Shown piece by piece: positions 47,001-61,735 of a stretch of DNA of 64,000 nucleotides. The stretch's first letter is position 1. Each line of letters begins with the position of its first letter. The notes beneath the pieces are model-generated. The model did not search any database and was not told where the DNA came from. It saw nothing but the letters and a program-made list of their open reading frames with translations. This DNA is from Ligula intestinalis (lineage: Eukaryota > Platyhelminthes > Cestoda > Diphyllobothriidea > Diphyllobothriidae): positions 74,940,412 to 75,004,411 of the forward strand of contig JAYGXS010000003.1 in assembly GCA_036362985.1 (NCBI GenBank), in the 5' to 3' direction. A program made the position numbers and the translations under genes.

Positions 47001-50000
47001 ATACTATAGCGTGCAAGGATCGTGCTAGATTAACCAACCTTCTCTGTCCTTTTCCCGTTAGGAGGACTAAACAAAGAGAAGTGTAATCGCTAACTAAAAC
47101 TCCTCTTTTTCCCTCTTGTGGACCTTAATCACCAGCGCCACCTATTTTGAGTTCCACGTTAGTGTGCGCAATGCTCTAAATGCCTGCATGTCTATGCACA
47201 AAAATATGAAATTTTGCCACTTTCCTGACATGCAGTAAGGGATATTATTTAGTGAACCGATATGTACGATGACAAGCAGGCAGTCGCATAGCGACTTGTA
47301 ATATATGAGGAAGTGGAACTAGCAAAGAAAATGGAGACCGAAATGCCCATTTCCGGCTTGTAAGCCGTCTTTAGTCAGTCAGCCCCAATCACGGGGACGG
47401 TGACCCTCGAGATTTGGACACGGGACCTTTGATGATTCAGTAAAAAAGTCTACCATTGCACCACCGGCTCGTTGTTTTTTTCGTTTGCAATAGGGAATAT
47501 GATGAATGGTAGGGCGTCCACCGATTTGGCTATGGAAACTGCTCATCACGCTGTGAGGACGGGAAAAGATATTACACTGTACTACCGCCATAGTTATTAG
47601 CTAAAATCACAGATACGTGCTTCATCGGTGTTTCTGCTACTTCATGACAAAAAACGAGGGTTGTCTCCTCATTTTATTTTCCAACGTTCTCCACATGGTT
47701 TCTGTCACAAAAACACCAAAGAACAATCAAGGGGATAATTTTTGAAATTATTAAACGCAGGACCTAGTGTTAATTGACCAGAACATGACTTTTTAGGGTC
47801 CAACCCGAAAGTTAAAAAAACGGTATGACCTATTTTCCATATACAATTTACAATACTTGTAATACTACTTGTTTGTAGAATGGACCTTCCGTGGTTATTC
47901 CAGAGTGGTTGATTGTCTTCGACTGAAATGTACTGACTCTAAAAAGCCATGGGCCTGTCGTCTAACTCTATGTTATGCACGTCATAATTTCTGAAATTGT
48001 TCCATTTATATATATGATAATGGTGTTATACCGTATCCCCTCACAGATCCTAGCTAAAAGCCCAGAAAAGTGTTTCGCCTTTTCGGCTTTTACCTAGTAT
48101 ATGCAGAAGTACGCTACAACATCATAATCATATAGGATCCACACTACTTGTAGTGCTACTAATTTTTAGGATGGTCATTCTGTGGTTTTTCCGTGGTAGT
48201 TAATTGTCTTCGACTCAAATGTTGATCGAAGTCTAGGGTCTAGCCCTTAAAAGCCATATCCCGGTCGCCTAACTCCATGCATGCACTTAATAATTGCCAC
48301 AATTATTCTCTTGATACCTATATTCTTTGAGGAATGTGCTACACCGACTCACTTGCCTTCTCGAATTTGCCAAACTTCGTGTGGTGGCTAGGGTCCCGAA
48401 AAGGGGCGACCACTTGCCAGGCCGATGCCGACCAAGTCATAATAGCAGAGAGAGATTACAGCATTTTGAGTAACTGGATACAGAACTGTTTAGGGCTTAT
48501 TTGCCTTCATCCATCCAAGCATAACCTTGACCACCAGTTGGGCCGGAAGCACAAACAACGCATACACAGATGGCGCAGATGATCCACCCCTGGGGTCTAC
48601 CAGATGGGTCATGCCCGTATCTCAATAAATTGAACGAATTAGTACCCAAAAGTTGCAATCTGCCCCCAAATTCTTGTAGACTATTTCCCCAGTTTGGCAT
48701 CATGGTGCACTTGTTAGTAATGACCGTGGTTTGTTTACCCTGTCGGCATGCCTGCAACACCCACTTCAAGCTACCCGACCGCCGAAAATCGTCCCAACCA
48801 ATGCTGCCAGTTATTATCGATCTAATATGGTGCTTGTGTGCACCCGCCTGTCCAATCACCGGTCATCTTCCAGGTTGCACGACTGCACATTTCCCATTTG
48901 GCACAGCAGCCTGTTACTGGTGCTGGTGCTGCTGTTGTGGCATGCAACACACTAGCAGCATCATCATCAAAAGCGAAAGCGCGGGCGTGCGCGGACGGAC
49001 GGGCGTGCAAGCTAATGCCGTCTCCTCCAGCCACCGTTCGAGGCAGAATCTGAGGCACGATGGCATTCCCTCTGTCCCAGAGACCTTTTTGCATACATTC
49101 GGGGCATTGGCTGGCTGCCACACCCGCTAGGTTGACAGAGGCGATGATCAGGTGTGTTTAGCGCACCGTACACAAAAATTAGATGCCACAGAAAATTGCT
49201 ATTTTTATTAACTTATTCGCTACTGCGGTCTATTTATCGAAGTAGTTGACTGTATCTGGTGGGTCGAGGGAAGCCGCAGAGTCAACCTTTCGGGCAAAAT
49301 AAGCGCGAAAACACTTCTTCTGCCTTCTAATTATTCGATTGGTAATTGCTTTGATAATTGTTTCATTCAGCACTGCAAGACATTCTGAATGGATAAGTAC
49401 AGTAGATTAACTATTTAATGAAATGCTAACGGGATTTCTGAATTATGTTTGCTTGTGATTGCTTGTGTTTGTGATTGCTTAGGAAATCTTGTCCGAGTTG
49501 TCAGCTTACTGTATCCGTATTGGTGGATTCCATACGTGCTGTAGACTTGGCGTGTAAATTGACCCAAGTCCGATTAAATTCACGGCTGTTGGAGTGTCTT
49601 CGTAGCTCAATTGGTAGAGTGAAAGCCTTCCCTGCTGACGTGGGTTCGAATCCCACTGAGGCAACGAATTTTTCACAATTGAGTCAATTGAATTGTATTT
49701 TCGTCTCGAAAGGAATACTTTTTTAGAATTGTAAAATTACCTATATTGCTGTATAATTCCAAGAATCTCTTCATTCATGTCAGGTTGCCAGCTATTGGAC
49801 GGTCTTCTTTCCAGCACGCCTGGATAAACGCCGTTTTTAAAAAAAATACTGTATCAGCTTTATGGATTTTCTAATTGAATTTAGATTTCACTATAAATCA
49901 AGATATAAGTAATATGAAGTATGTGGAAAAAAACATTTCTTGTATGAATTTAGGGGCAAATTAACTCTTCTTGAAGTTCTGTACCTATATCCTTCGGGTT

Positions 50001-53000
50001 TAAAACTTGTTCAATTCCCGAATAATTTAGAACTCGACCTGTCATTACATTTGCATTCATTTACCAAACTGTGTGCTGAATGCACTTCGTCCAAGAAAAA
50101 TCACACGGCTCTCTAGGCTATAAGGTGGATGTCACTTAGTGCTCACAACCATTTGTAGCAGTTGGAAATCAGGTTGCACATTTTATGAGCAATATTAATA
50201 AATGGACAGATTCGAAGCTTTATGAATGGGCACTTCACGGTCTTAAAATGTCCCCCAGTGACAACTCAGAAAAATACGCTATCTTTATCCAATGATTGCA
50301 GGGTAGCATACTTTCGATTATGTTTTCTGTAATTTTTATTTTAAAATCAATCAGGAAACCTCATAGTACATAATAAATTAATTTTGACGGTGTGCGATTT
50401 TCCAGGGGGCCGGAGCGAAGCTCATTAAAAAGCTGGCATCTTTATGTAACTGAAATATCTTGGGGTTATACTGCAAGCCTGCTTCTTGGCGTCGTCAAGA
50501 TACCGTGACTATGAAGACGCACGAACAGTTAAATCAATTCGTAGGGAGGAGTCTGTGTTGAATTCTTCGAGCATACCTCGCCACAAAATGCACTAAGATG
50601 GAAGCGTTTAATGAGGAGTAACAAAATCATGTCGCTCATGGCACGAGGATAGATGTGATCAAGATCGAACCGTTCGGCAGAGATGATTATACGCGGCTTC
50701 AAGCGTTTCTTGTCAAGGAGGGGAGGGGGAGCGAAACTGTACACCCAAAATGAATATATTTTGTTTTGCTGACCAAAGAAATCGCCGGCAAGGTGGAGCC
50801 ATTTATGCGAGCGTCAGTGGTTCGTGTGAGCGGGGTGGGGGCAAAAGGAAGAGGAGGTGACTTTAAGGACCCCAATGTCTTTGCCTATCGTTCAACCGAA
50901 ACCAGAACTGAAGTTGGTGTTATAAGCATGGGGTGTCTGGTATGTGGCATGCAAAATCGCATCACCTTAGTAGCTGCGCCTCTCCCGGCTTTTCAGAAAT
51001 TTTTGGTCGCCTAACGCGTAATAGCATTTTGCCGTGCTGAATTGTTAGTCGGATTTCCCCTGTTTATCACCACTCCCATTTCATTTGTGATAGGCCACCG
51101 CAGACGCCCTTGTACCTTCTAAGCAATCATTCAGTTGGAGGAAAAGACAGAAGGCCACACCCTAAAGGGATTGTTCCGTGAGTAGCAGAGCTCATTTCCC
51201 TGGCTCACTGCTATCTGCTTTCTGTCGATGATATGTAACCTGGTCAAGTCGAATGAATCGGACAGGCGTTGACTTATACATTTTTCCATTCTATGTGCTG
51301 CTCTCAAATAAAATTGCCCTCTTTCTGTTTTGTAAATGGCTTCTGCTCGCGGAGCTTCGGTAAGATTTCCTTAATGATTAGAATTATCTGCCGATCGCCA
51401 GCCAATTCCTCCTCTATCCCACCGTGCTTATGTCCTGATTAAACAATAATCTACTGTTTATTTTTTTACCCTACTCTTAGGGCGGTGACGGATTCGTAGG
51501 ATGCTACTACGACGCCTACAATATGAAAACTGTTGTTCGTGCAGGCTATCGTCCCGAAGCATCCCTCTCGAATCAACTTGTCCCTATTGATGACGATCCA
51601 AAGGTAAGTCCTTCGCACCCTGGTCATTGCCCTGTTGACCAGTGGGGGGAGGGAGGTTGCAAGTTCCCCCACAACCCAGGCAAATCTGAATACATCTCAT
51701 GTCTTCAAGCCTACGCTCGCTGTCTGAGCTCTGCGTAATGGATGAATGGTAGGCTCAAGAACAGTAAAGGACTCGTGATAATCAGTTTGCTGCATGTCAG
51801 TGCTATCTACTTTTTCAAGTTAATTATTTTATCGCGCAAACTAGAAGGCATCATCCTCCTAATTTGAGTCTACAGAATTAATTGTGGATTTGAATTCCTG
51901 TTCATGGTGATCATAGAACCACTGCTAGTAAAATTTCGATATGAGCACTTGTCTTCCCTGTGAACAAGACATGTCGTAGGAGGTAGCAAATTCTTTTCCT
52001 CTGTTTGACAGTCTGATTTCAAAAAATGGGTTTTCTGAAACTCACCTCGCCAACAAGATTTCGGATTCATGCATTTCTGGTGGTCAGAGTCAGAATTGGC
52101 TAGATGAAGGCAGAATGAGCTCGAAGCGGTACTGCATAAATGAGAACCCTATTCTCTGTCATCCCTTCCCTCTGCTACGTACACGTTAGTTTGCCTTTAA
52201 ATATCAGCCTCCGTACGGCGGTTCAACGACCGTATGCAACGCCATCCACCGGGTTCCTCAGGGGGTTGACACAAAATCAGATGATCTGCATGTGAGACAG
52301 AATTGCGCCGCGTCTACCACACTCGATATTCTCACCCACTTTGGCCAATGACACGAAAAAATCAACATAAATAGAGGTGGGCCCAGACTTAGTGGCTGAA
52401 AAAGTTGAACAAACCATCTACGCGTGCCACACACGCGAACTGATCTCAGCAGCACGTGAATAACAGGTGCGTGAGACTGCCATCAGGGTCACACTTCAGA
52501 CTGACTTACAACCCGAAAAAGGACGTCGTTATGACGTCAGTTGGCCACCTCCCAAGTCACGAATTTTGACCAATAGGTCCAAATGCGTCAGACTTGTTGT
52601 AGCGAGAAACGCGCTGATGTGTTGCGCAGGGAAGGATTCATCAGTGACGCACTAGTGGCACACTCCCACGCGCTGATGCCAACCAATGAAATACAACCTC
52701 GCCTGTGGCTCGTTTTTTTCTAACGTTGACACCACGACCATTGCTATTAGGTCGCTACTGTTCTCTTTCCTTCTCGTGCACCGGTCGACTGTCGAGGAGT
52801 GTCAGGCATCAGGTGAAGCGATTCGACGTAGTAACTCAGACAGCGTGAAGTTTTAGGTCTAAGGTAATAATTGTTGGTCGAAGTGGAGTGTGCACAGCTC
52901 GATCAACGCGTGCAGTGAGTTAACCGGACTCCGGTTTTGGTCCAGTGCCTCTGCAACAGAGCTAGTTGGAGCCATATATGCTAATGCGTTTCATTGACCT

Positions 53001-56000
53001 AGTGCTTTATAGATGGTGGGTACTCACACGTCTGAAAGTTGTAAGAACGCACTCGTCTGGGGACTTGATTGAATTCAGACTTATAGCTTGCCTTTTCGTA
53101 GTTGACTTCACCTTAGCTGGCCTCTAGGAGTGCGCACGTAGTTTGTTATGAGTAAATTGACTTTTATTATTGGTAAACTGGTAAGTAAGTCGGAATACCA
53201 TAGGAGAATGACCGCAGAAATAGGACGATCAGTAACACAACATGAAGAAGTACTTTCGAAACATAACTCAACCAATGATTGTCGTTGCAGTGTCAGTGAT
53301 TACCGATCAGCACGAGGGACCTTCCGGTTTAGGGGAATTGTCTTCAGGGTTTCGCATTTTACTATCATCTAACCAGGACAAGGCGAAAAATTCACAGTGG
53401 GAGAGGAAAGGACTTGGACAAACACTTTTTTATTTTGATGTGGTAGGCATGGAGGTGTTCTTTGAGGCGTCCGTGCTCGCATTTCTTTTGTGCTTGGAGT
53501 CCGCACGTTTCGCGCATCAGACCTTACCTACTAACACTTGTGGTACCCTGGCTGTCAAGAGAATCTGTGACATTAAGTGTCTCTTTGTATCTCCATTTTG
53601 CTAGTCGCTCAAATACGAAAGCGTACCAACCTCCACTGCAAATGGTTCATGGTCGGACGTAATTCAATATTGTGCATTCAGCCTGCTGAAGCTGACGCAA
53701 TTTTTGGATTCAGCCTGAATTTTTTTATTTTCGAACGTTCTTTTCCAAGTTAGCGCACCAGTTTTTGCGGAGATTAAAAAGCGAAAAAGGGAGATCGTAG
53801 CACCCTAATTTACTTCCCATGTTACAGCCTCGTAGCTCCTTCTTTTGGTGGTCAGGATTGCCAAGGACTGACGACTGCTCACCTTGGTTACTAATAACGA
53901 CTATGAAGTTAGGTTAGTAGTCAAGTTAGTAATTAGTAGTGACCGTGAGTTTGTAAATTCGTGGCAGTTACATCTTATTATAACCGTACTGCCTGTGTGT
54001 CTGCGCTACCTTTAAATATTACTGTCTCGTGTGATGTATTCTCCAGTGAATCCCAAACACCAAACCGATGATATTCGAGCCCTCGCCCTTGCTTCCTCAA
54101 CTGTATTCGACTACTTTTTTCGCAGTTCATCTCCTGGTTGTAGACATCGCTGCGTTTCAGCCTCCTCTCATTGCACTCCTACGCATAGAACTGACTTTCC
54201 AGTTCACGTAAGGCAAATCCACAATCACACAACTAACGCCATCTTTTATCTACTTTTCATCCTACAGCTTCTGGTCACGGAGGGTGAAAATCTGGGTGGT
54301 GAGTACAGTGACGTGAAGAGGCAGCTGCAGTGTAGATTCCGCCGTCGAGTGACGCCTTTGCAGCTGTCTGACCGCCTGAAAGACTTAGCTCCACCAAACG
54401 CATACTATTTAATGGTCCAGCGTGGAGCCGATCCCCTCGGCTCGGCCTTCGGCAACTTCTATCCTGGAGGCGAGGCTGTGGCTAAGGAGAACGCTATTGT
54501 CACCTCGTAAGTCCGTCTTCATCGGTTCTTCATATTCTGTATCCTCCTCCTCCTCCTCCTCCTCCCCTTCCTCCTCCTCCTCCTCCTCCTCCTCCTCCCC
54601 CTCCTCCTCCTCCTCCTCCCTATCCTCCTCTCTTCATTGGAAAGAAGTAGAAAGGTACTGTAAACACCCGGCATTCCTGGTGATGAGTGATGGTAGTTGA
54701 TTCGCTAGTTGCATGCTACCCAACACCGCCAAAGGTTGTCGCAAGCTGCTAAGCCGCCAGAGTAGTTCGAAAATGTGTGTATATACAATGACGAGGAGAT
54801 GTCACGGCATGCTTTTATGCACCGTCCGTCTGTTGTACTTCCCGTGAAGTCCCTCAAGTTTGCCCGAACTCAGTTGTTTTACGATGCAGTGGGACCTGAC
54901 GAAGTACAATACCCCCAAGGTCGTCTTTCTAAACTGATAGAACGCGAATGAGGGCCGATATACACTAGACAACCCCAAAAAAGCAGGGGTCTGTACCTCA
55001 GCCTGGAGAGTTTTGAAATGGTGTTCACTGTCCCCAGCTACCTGGAAATTGAATACTTCGAATGCATTCACTTGAACCTCTATTCTTTCCGCAGTCCCGT
55101 TCAATGCAGTCTCAACTAGTCACCCGTACTAAACGTCAATATTGACCTTATTAGCATGTGTGGCAATCATAATTTACATTCAAACTTTCATTTAAGCTGG
55201 TTTTATCAAACGATAGGACACGAAACTTAAGTATCAGTCGAAATCCGCCGGCCATGTTTAGCGTTTACTGAGGTAGCGAGCACTCTGGAACTGACGACCT
55301 GTTAGTTTCGTACTTTTCGGCGGACTCTACCCCAAACTACGCAGTGTGGTAATCTTTTTAAATGCGGAAAACAGATGAACTGTCTCGCATCGGCCAATTC
55401 TAGAGTGCACCAGCGCCGCTTTAGAGGTTACGGTGTTCACGTCCGCGATGACTGGTGGATTTTGCAAAAAAATGATAACACCTAAAATAATTGCCCTAGC
55501 TCTTCAAGCTTAGCTGAAGAACTAGTTCATCTGTTCGGCAAAGTAGTTGTTGCCTCACATGTAAAACTGGTTAAAGTGCAGCATCAGGCGTCTAGCAGAA
55601 TATTGGTCTCACTGTTGCACGATGTCCCGAGCACTAGAGTTAGCAAAACTAGCACTGGTCGTGGATACTTCACGTTTTTGTGGTCCTATGGGAGGTAAAC
55701 TATATAACCCTATCGTAGGTAAACTTCCTGCGTCTGCGATCTTCAGGCCCGGTTTCGTGTGGAAAGGGAAGGATTGAGACACCAGAAGGGAGGAATAGTG
55801 TATTTCATGCAGAAGTAGGGGAGAATAGGCTGGAGCAAGTTGTGGCGGAGTGCCATAATTCCTCCCCCCTTCGTTCTTCAAGGCTCGTTGCCCCATAGTC
55901 GTGTCGTCACAAACAACTCTTCTGATGCTTTCCTTTACTGGCGCCCCCGCCCCCGAGGCTTGACCTCGCAGCTGCTTCTGGCTAACCGATAACAGCTGCG

Positions 56001-59000
56001 TCAGCGTCCCACGTCCTTCGGCGTTCCTGCAGTCTGGAAGGTTGACCTCAGCTTAGTCAGTTCCATACTTACATACGTGCACACGCACGTATACGCACGC
56101 CCAGCTAGTTGCGCTTTCTTAAGTGCCACTCGAACACGAGAAGGGGGCCTTTGTAGGCGACACCCCCCTCGGGTTATTGCAACGCACCACTCACCGCCGG
56201 GATTGAGGCCCACCTGGCGGGGCTCCGGACCCAACAAGGGCTACTAGCCAGCCACATGAGACGGGAACCACAGCAGACGCGTCTTCGACCGCGTTCCCAC
56301 CCGCCCTTACGGCGGCCAAGGTCTCCTACACCAAACCTCCCTACGGTGGATCTATCTCCCCTCCTCTTTATCCCTGTTTTCGACGAGGGAGCAGCCCCTC
56401 GCGACCATGCTGCTCTGACTTCTCTTCTTCGCCGCTGAGATTGAGGCCAATCCGGCGGGACTCCTGATCCAACAAGCGCTACTAGCCAGCCAGCCATATG
56501 AGACTGCAACTAGGAGTTCTGTATGCGATAAACCACTCCTTCTGGTGACTTTTGCCTTTTAACTTCCAACGTAGGATTCGACTTGATGATTGTAGTGATC
56601 AAGGCACACCCACGGCTTCGACTCCTACAAAGTTAACAGTTTGACGAGTGCACTAATACGCATGAGAGGGCCGCGTCCGAAGCTTGAGAGCGAGGCAGTC
56701 ATCACCGTGAGATATTGTGGGAGTCAGCCTTGAAGGTGATTGGCCAGACCGAATTGGGGTTGGCAGACAATGGTGTTCGCGCACTTGCTAGCAGCCGCAA
56801 ATTTGCGCGTCCACTCCGAGTTGGGCCACTACAACCCCACTGGGGAAACTGCAGTTAACTTCAACCCGAGCGCCAACCATAGCCATGCCTGTAATGGATA
56901 ACCCTGACGCTCAACCCGTAAGACTTTAAGGAGGACTCTAACGTAGTTTTAAACTTGAAAGGTCTTACCCTCAACATCCCAATTACAACTGAATTCTAGC
57001 CACACTAGCTCAAACACCAACCTCAAGCCTAATTATAAGCCAAATCCCTTGCATTGCGCTGTATACGGGCAACGTAAAAGATAATAGCGGTAGTGGCGGT
57101 CAAAATCCGCTCATCGCATAACTCCTCTCGCTATCTATTTCCTGGCAGACCGTAATGAACGCGATCTAACTATATAAAATAAGAAGGCAGCCTTTTTGAG
57201 CAACCAACCAATGGGGTTATATACTATACCCTCATTCAGAGTTTTTAGTCTGATTCTGGTTTCAAAGGATCCCCAAATTGTCCCATCAGGTGGTAATCCT
57301 GCCTGTGAGGACTTCTATCTCCTCAGATTTATGATTTTAAGGAATATACTGACTTACTACTGAGATTACATGTCCCAGTAACGGCCTCACTGTCCCCTTT
57401 GTGGACTCTCGGTCGATTTCTGATAAGAGTGGACACAGCGGTTGCCATGGCGTGCTTTTCCCTTTTGGGCGTAAGACAAGTGTGTGCGGCAGACTCACCG
57501 CTCCTAGTTGAAGACAGAGGGCAGACACCTTTCCGAGGCTAGACAGATAGATCACCGTCTGCGTAGAATTGATGTTCCACTTGCTTCTCCCCCCCGTCAG
57601 CCCATCTTGTTCGGCGTTGTAACTTTACAATCGATCTCTCCATGTGCCGCGTTTTACAACTAGCGTAACAGACTGCTACAACTGGGTTGTCAGCAGTTTT
57701 GCAGGATGCAAACTTTGCATTGACGTTTAAACCAGTTTATGCCCATATGCTCCACCCCCCTACTTCTCCTTTTTATCACATTGCTTCTTTGCCACCCACG
57801 CAGACCACTGTACGGAGTGCGCATTGAGGACAAGATGCGAGCCTCTGGCGTGGCCAAGGCACACGGCTGCATGATGGTGCTGGCGTGGGTGTTCTGCTCC
57901 AGTGTTGGCGTCATCATATCTCGCTACTACAAGGACATGTGGCCCAATTCTGGCCTGCTGGGTGAACGCGTCTGGTTTCAACTGCATCGCATTCTGATGG
58001 GCATCTGTGTCGGTCTCACCATCATCGCCGTCATCCTGGCCTTCGCCTTCTGCTACGGCTACTCAACCCTCTCCTCCTATCCTGACTACATCCATCCCAT
58101 CCTCGGCCTCATCGTCCTCTGTTTGGCTATCATTAATGTAAGCTGCCTCGACATGTGTGCGGGTGTGTTTTCTTGACACTGAGTTCGGGTGTGGGAAAGG
58201 TCAGAGAGAGGGGTGGATCCGGTGAGTCCACTTTCACTGCAATCCAGCCGCAGCCACCGCGTTTGCCTACAGCTTGCTGAAGCTCTTGGTGGACAAGGTC
58301 GAGAGCTAGGCGGTGGCCTGTTGCTAGCGGTGGGGGAGAGAATGAGGTCGACCCTCGGCGCATTTCTTTCCTCACTATAACCAAGCTGATGCGCTTTAAG
58401 CTATCACGGTGCAGTAAAATCCGCGGCTTGGAGGGTTGTCAACTGACAGGATAACTGGTACACCGCCGTCAGTCCAGTATGCCTCCTTGAGTGGAGTGGC
58501 TAACAGCGGACTGAGAGTCAGGCTGTAATGGCTCCCTCTTAATGTGGCCTTTATAGCACTCACAGGCTGGAGCCTACCTACCAAGGTGGTGTTGTTGCGG
58601 CGCGTGTTGGAGTATGTTTCGCGCACACCGCCCGCGCCCTCCCCAATCTCCGATATTCTCGGCTCTTGCCTTGGCATCGGTTTCAGGTGTGGGAGTAGTC
58701 AGAAAGCGGGATAGATACTGCGCAAGTCTACTCTCAATCTTATTCCGCGGGAGTCACCGCGTCCGCCTTCAGCTTGCTGAAGCTCGGGGTGGACGTCGTC
58801 AAGAGCGACGGTCGAACTGTCGTGTGCGTGGCAGACATTGTGTTGTGTGAGAAATTTTGTTTTGATGCTGGATTTTGCCGGTTTCACGTTGGTGAATATC
58901 TGCAGTTCCAACATCGCTTCCTTACTGCGGCCCGTCACGCGCATTCGTCCGGAGGAGAATGGACTGAACGATGATCATCCGAGGCGTCCTGAACTGACTA

Positions 59001-61695
59001 CACAAGAAGCAGTCCTAAGCAAAAAGACAAATAATTTCACTATGGCAACCCAGTCTCTTGACTGAGAATGTGCCAATAAAGTGACCTCAGGCATGCATGT
59101 GCGCATGTCAGGGAGACCTGATTGAATGTCAACACTACCATGTGTATTAATACAATCTAAAGACTCACCAGACCATCCAGCAGTTCTATTCGTATGACCT
59201 CGCCGTGTTTTCGGGGGGATCGAGAATAGTAAGCCAGTGAAAGGGAGAAAACGTAATATGTGTGCTCGACCCTGCAGCCCCAGTTGGGAATTTTTACCCA
59301 GTTCAAGTTTCTGCTTCTCCGGACGATGTGATGAAAATGGTATCTGCCAGTTCAGCCGTCGTTGCCAGTGATGTCCACTGTGTGTCTCACCCCAGGGTAG
59401 ACAAAAACACGGGGACTTGCGCAGCATCTACCGCACTGTCTCTTCTCTTATTCACCTGAGCCTGGCGTTAAGATACAGGTAAGGAGACCAGAAGCGGGAC
59501 CTAGCGAGGTGTCTGCGACGGCGTGAACCTGCGCCTAGGTGTGCTACAACACCCCCCGCGCCTGTCTCTTTGTATGGTGGGCATACCCCGTACCGTCTGC
59601 CGTGTGCTGATCTGGTCCAGTGTTGGTCCAACGCATCTACTACTTTGCCTTCTTTAGATTCATAGCCTAGCACTTTTTTAAAGCAAGTTCATTGGTATTA
59701 GTTATATCACCAGTCATCGTCTGACTAAATGTGTTATTGGGAGCTGAAGTACGGCCATCCCACCACTTAACATTAATCATCCAACATTCCAGTCTTCCTA
59801 CCGCCCACGTAAGGTGGCTGCAGTTCGAAAATCTTTGTTGATGGGGATTGACTGTTTTTACTACAGCCCTTGGTTGATCGAGCAGGCCTAAAAGCAGGCA
59901 CGCCCCCACTCGCTAGAGTATGCAACCACGTAAACCACTGTACAGCCGTCGCTACCAGTCAACTTTAGACATTATGGGGTCTCCAAACTAGGCGTTGCGC
60001 AGAGGCCCCTTAGCCCGACCAACTGTCGCCAAACCTACAGCATCGTGTGATTCGGGCCGCCTAAAGCTGCCAGTACTGGGCTGGGAACGCCGCGTGATTC
60101 TTGTCGTCAGCAAAGTTCTAAATAAGACCATCTTTAGTATGGAAGTATGCTATTGTAATGCTACCTTTGGTTCCATTTAAGAGAATGCTCTTTGAACTGC
60201 TTTTAAAGTTCAGTGTACACATAAGGTTGGATGCGATGGGCGGCTGTCCTGACTGTACAGATCGAGAACAATTCTGGCGAGCAATTGATCCAGTTGCCTC
60301 GGATTTGCTGAGTCTATATTCGTCGATGAACGTTCACTGATCGCGACATGGAACCTACATGCTTCGTTGCGCCTCGTGACTCACTCTCCAGCTCCACCAG
60401 CAGACACACAACGGCTAGCAATGTGGGCAAAAGGAATGAAGAGACTGGAATAGCTATTGCTGGCTCATTAGCCATCATCAGCCAGCCATACCCAACCCCA
60501 GGTGGTGCATCGCCCGAGGCACCGTCAGATGTGGTCTCATAAATGTTCTAACTTTGTGCAACAGAGCTCTTCATCAAAATGAACAAAAGCCGTCTGGATG
60601 ACGTTCAACCTGGGCACTGTGCTTCCTGCCACCCTTGAGCAATGAGTTCGTCGGTAACACTCCAAGATCCCTCTGGGCTTCTGCGTTTTTTAGTGCTGCA
60701 TCGTTGTCTAATGGATCCAGTGTGCTTTAATTTTTTTCACTGTGCCAGTGGACTAAATTATAGTCGCCTCAGCGACTTTTTACCACATTTTTTGAATTTA
60801 ATCCTTGTAATCACGTTTACCCAGCTAAGCAAATTGCATATATACTATGATGTACTCTTAACTTACAATGACCGATCGGTAACTATCGATATTTACCGGC
60901 TGTTCAATTTATTAGTCTGGATCAGTCTGTTATTTTCATCTTCGTAACATGGAGAACTAAATCCCAACCTATATGCAAGAGTTGAGCATTGATATTGGAT
61001 TTAGGTTTTCGGGCCACTTTTGATTGCAAACAGAGAAACTACTCTCAAAATTTTTCATTTTTTTTCCCTTAGAGTTTCGCCTTTTTGGCTGCTTTCTTAA
61101 AAAACAAACAATTAAGTGCCTTTTTGGGCTTTGCTCCTTCTACTTGTAGCCCCTTACCTCGTTCTGCCGTTGCCATCCAAACCACAAGCACAGGCCGTAT
61201 TTCAACTGGATCCATTTCTTCATTGGCACCTTCGCACACTGCCTTGCCATCCCAACGATGATGCTGGGACTTCGGCTGCCAGCCGCTGGGGTTCATTTGA
61301 GAACGCTAAACTATCCCCTCTGGATTCTCATCTTCTTCGTCATCTTCCAGTTCATTGTGGAGATCACTTTGGAAATACACGGCTGCATTTTCTACAGACG
61401 GAATAAGAGTAAGTTAATTTCACTGCCAGCACCTGCTATTTACTTCCCCTCATCGTCCTATCCTTATCGGCTTCCCCCATCAGCCTATCTTACAATTTAA
61501 TTGCCTAAACATATCTCTAGGCCTCTCACTCTCTGTCTTCCTTTGGCAGTTTTCTGGAATCGTGCCTAGTTTTTTACGTCTCTGCGTGAGTGTATTCGTT
61601 GCCGGCCAGCCTTTTCAAGGTCAGTCAGGGTACAGACCTTAGGAGTGCCAATGCCGTGAAGTCGCAAATTACATGAGAACGCACCGTGGTTCTGA

Positions 61696-61735
<40 letters not shown>

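Larger units (their letters stand above)
44076..51480. other. FRRS1-like intron 1
   Basis: A 7.4-kb intron. It holds a tandem duplication (47.8-48.35 kb), a GC-richer block with long frames on both strands (48.5-49.1 kb) and a tRNA-like sequence (49.6 kb). No other gene is supported. Confidence 0.7.
54507..57803. other. FRRS1-like intron 3
   Basis: 3.3 kb with a TCC microsatellite directly after the donor and the R4 and R2 repeats at 55.9-56.5 kb. Minus frames at 54802-55104, 55609-55896 and 56174-56509 lack motifs; the last is R2 repeat. Confidence 0.75.
58138..61149. other. FRRS1-like intron 4
   Basis: 3.0 kb with an internal direct duplication (58.19-58.31 and 58.68-58.81 kb) and an R3 repeat copy (60.45-60.53 kb). 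Minus frame 58975-59427 (150 codons) has no motif. Confidence 0.75.

Noticed and set aside
54031..54267. Upstream extension of FRRS1-like exon 3 (frame open from 54031)
   Set aside because: The region ends in a clear pyrimidine tract and CAG acceptor, and its translation has no DOMON features.
56174..56509. 111-codon minus-strand frame
   Set aside because: Lies within R2 tandem repeat copies.
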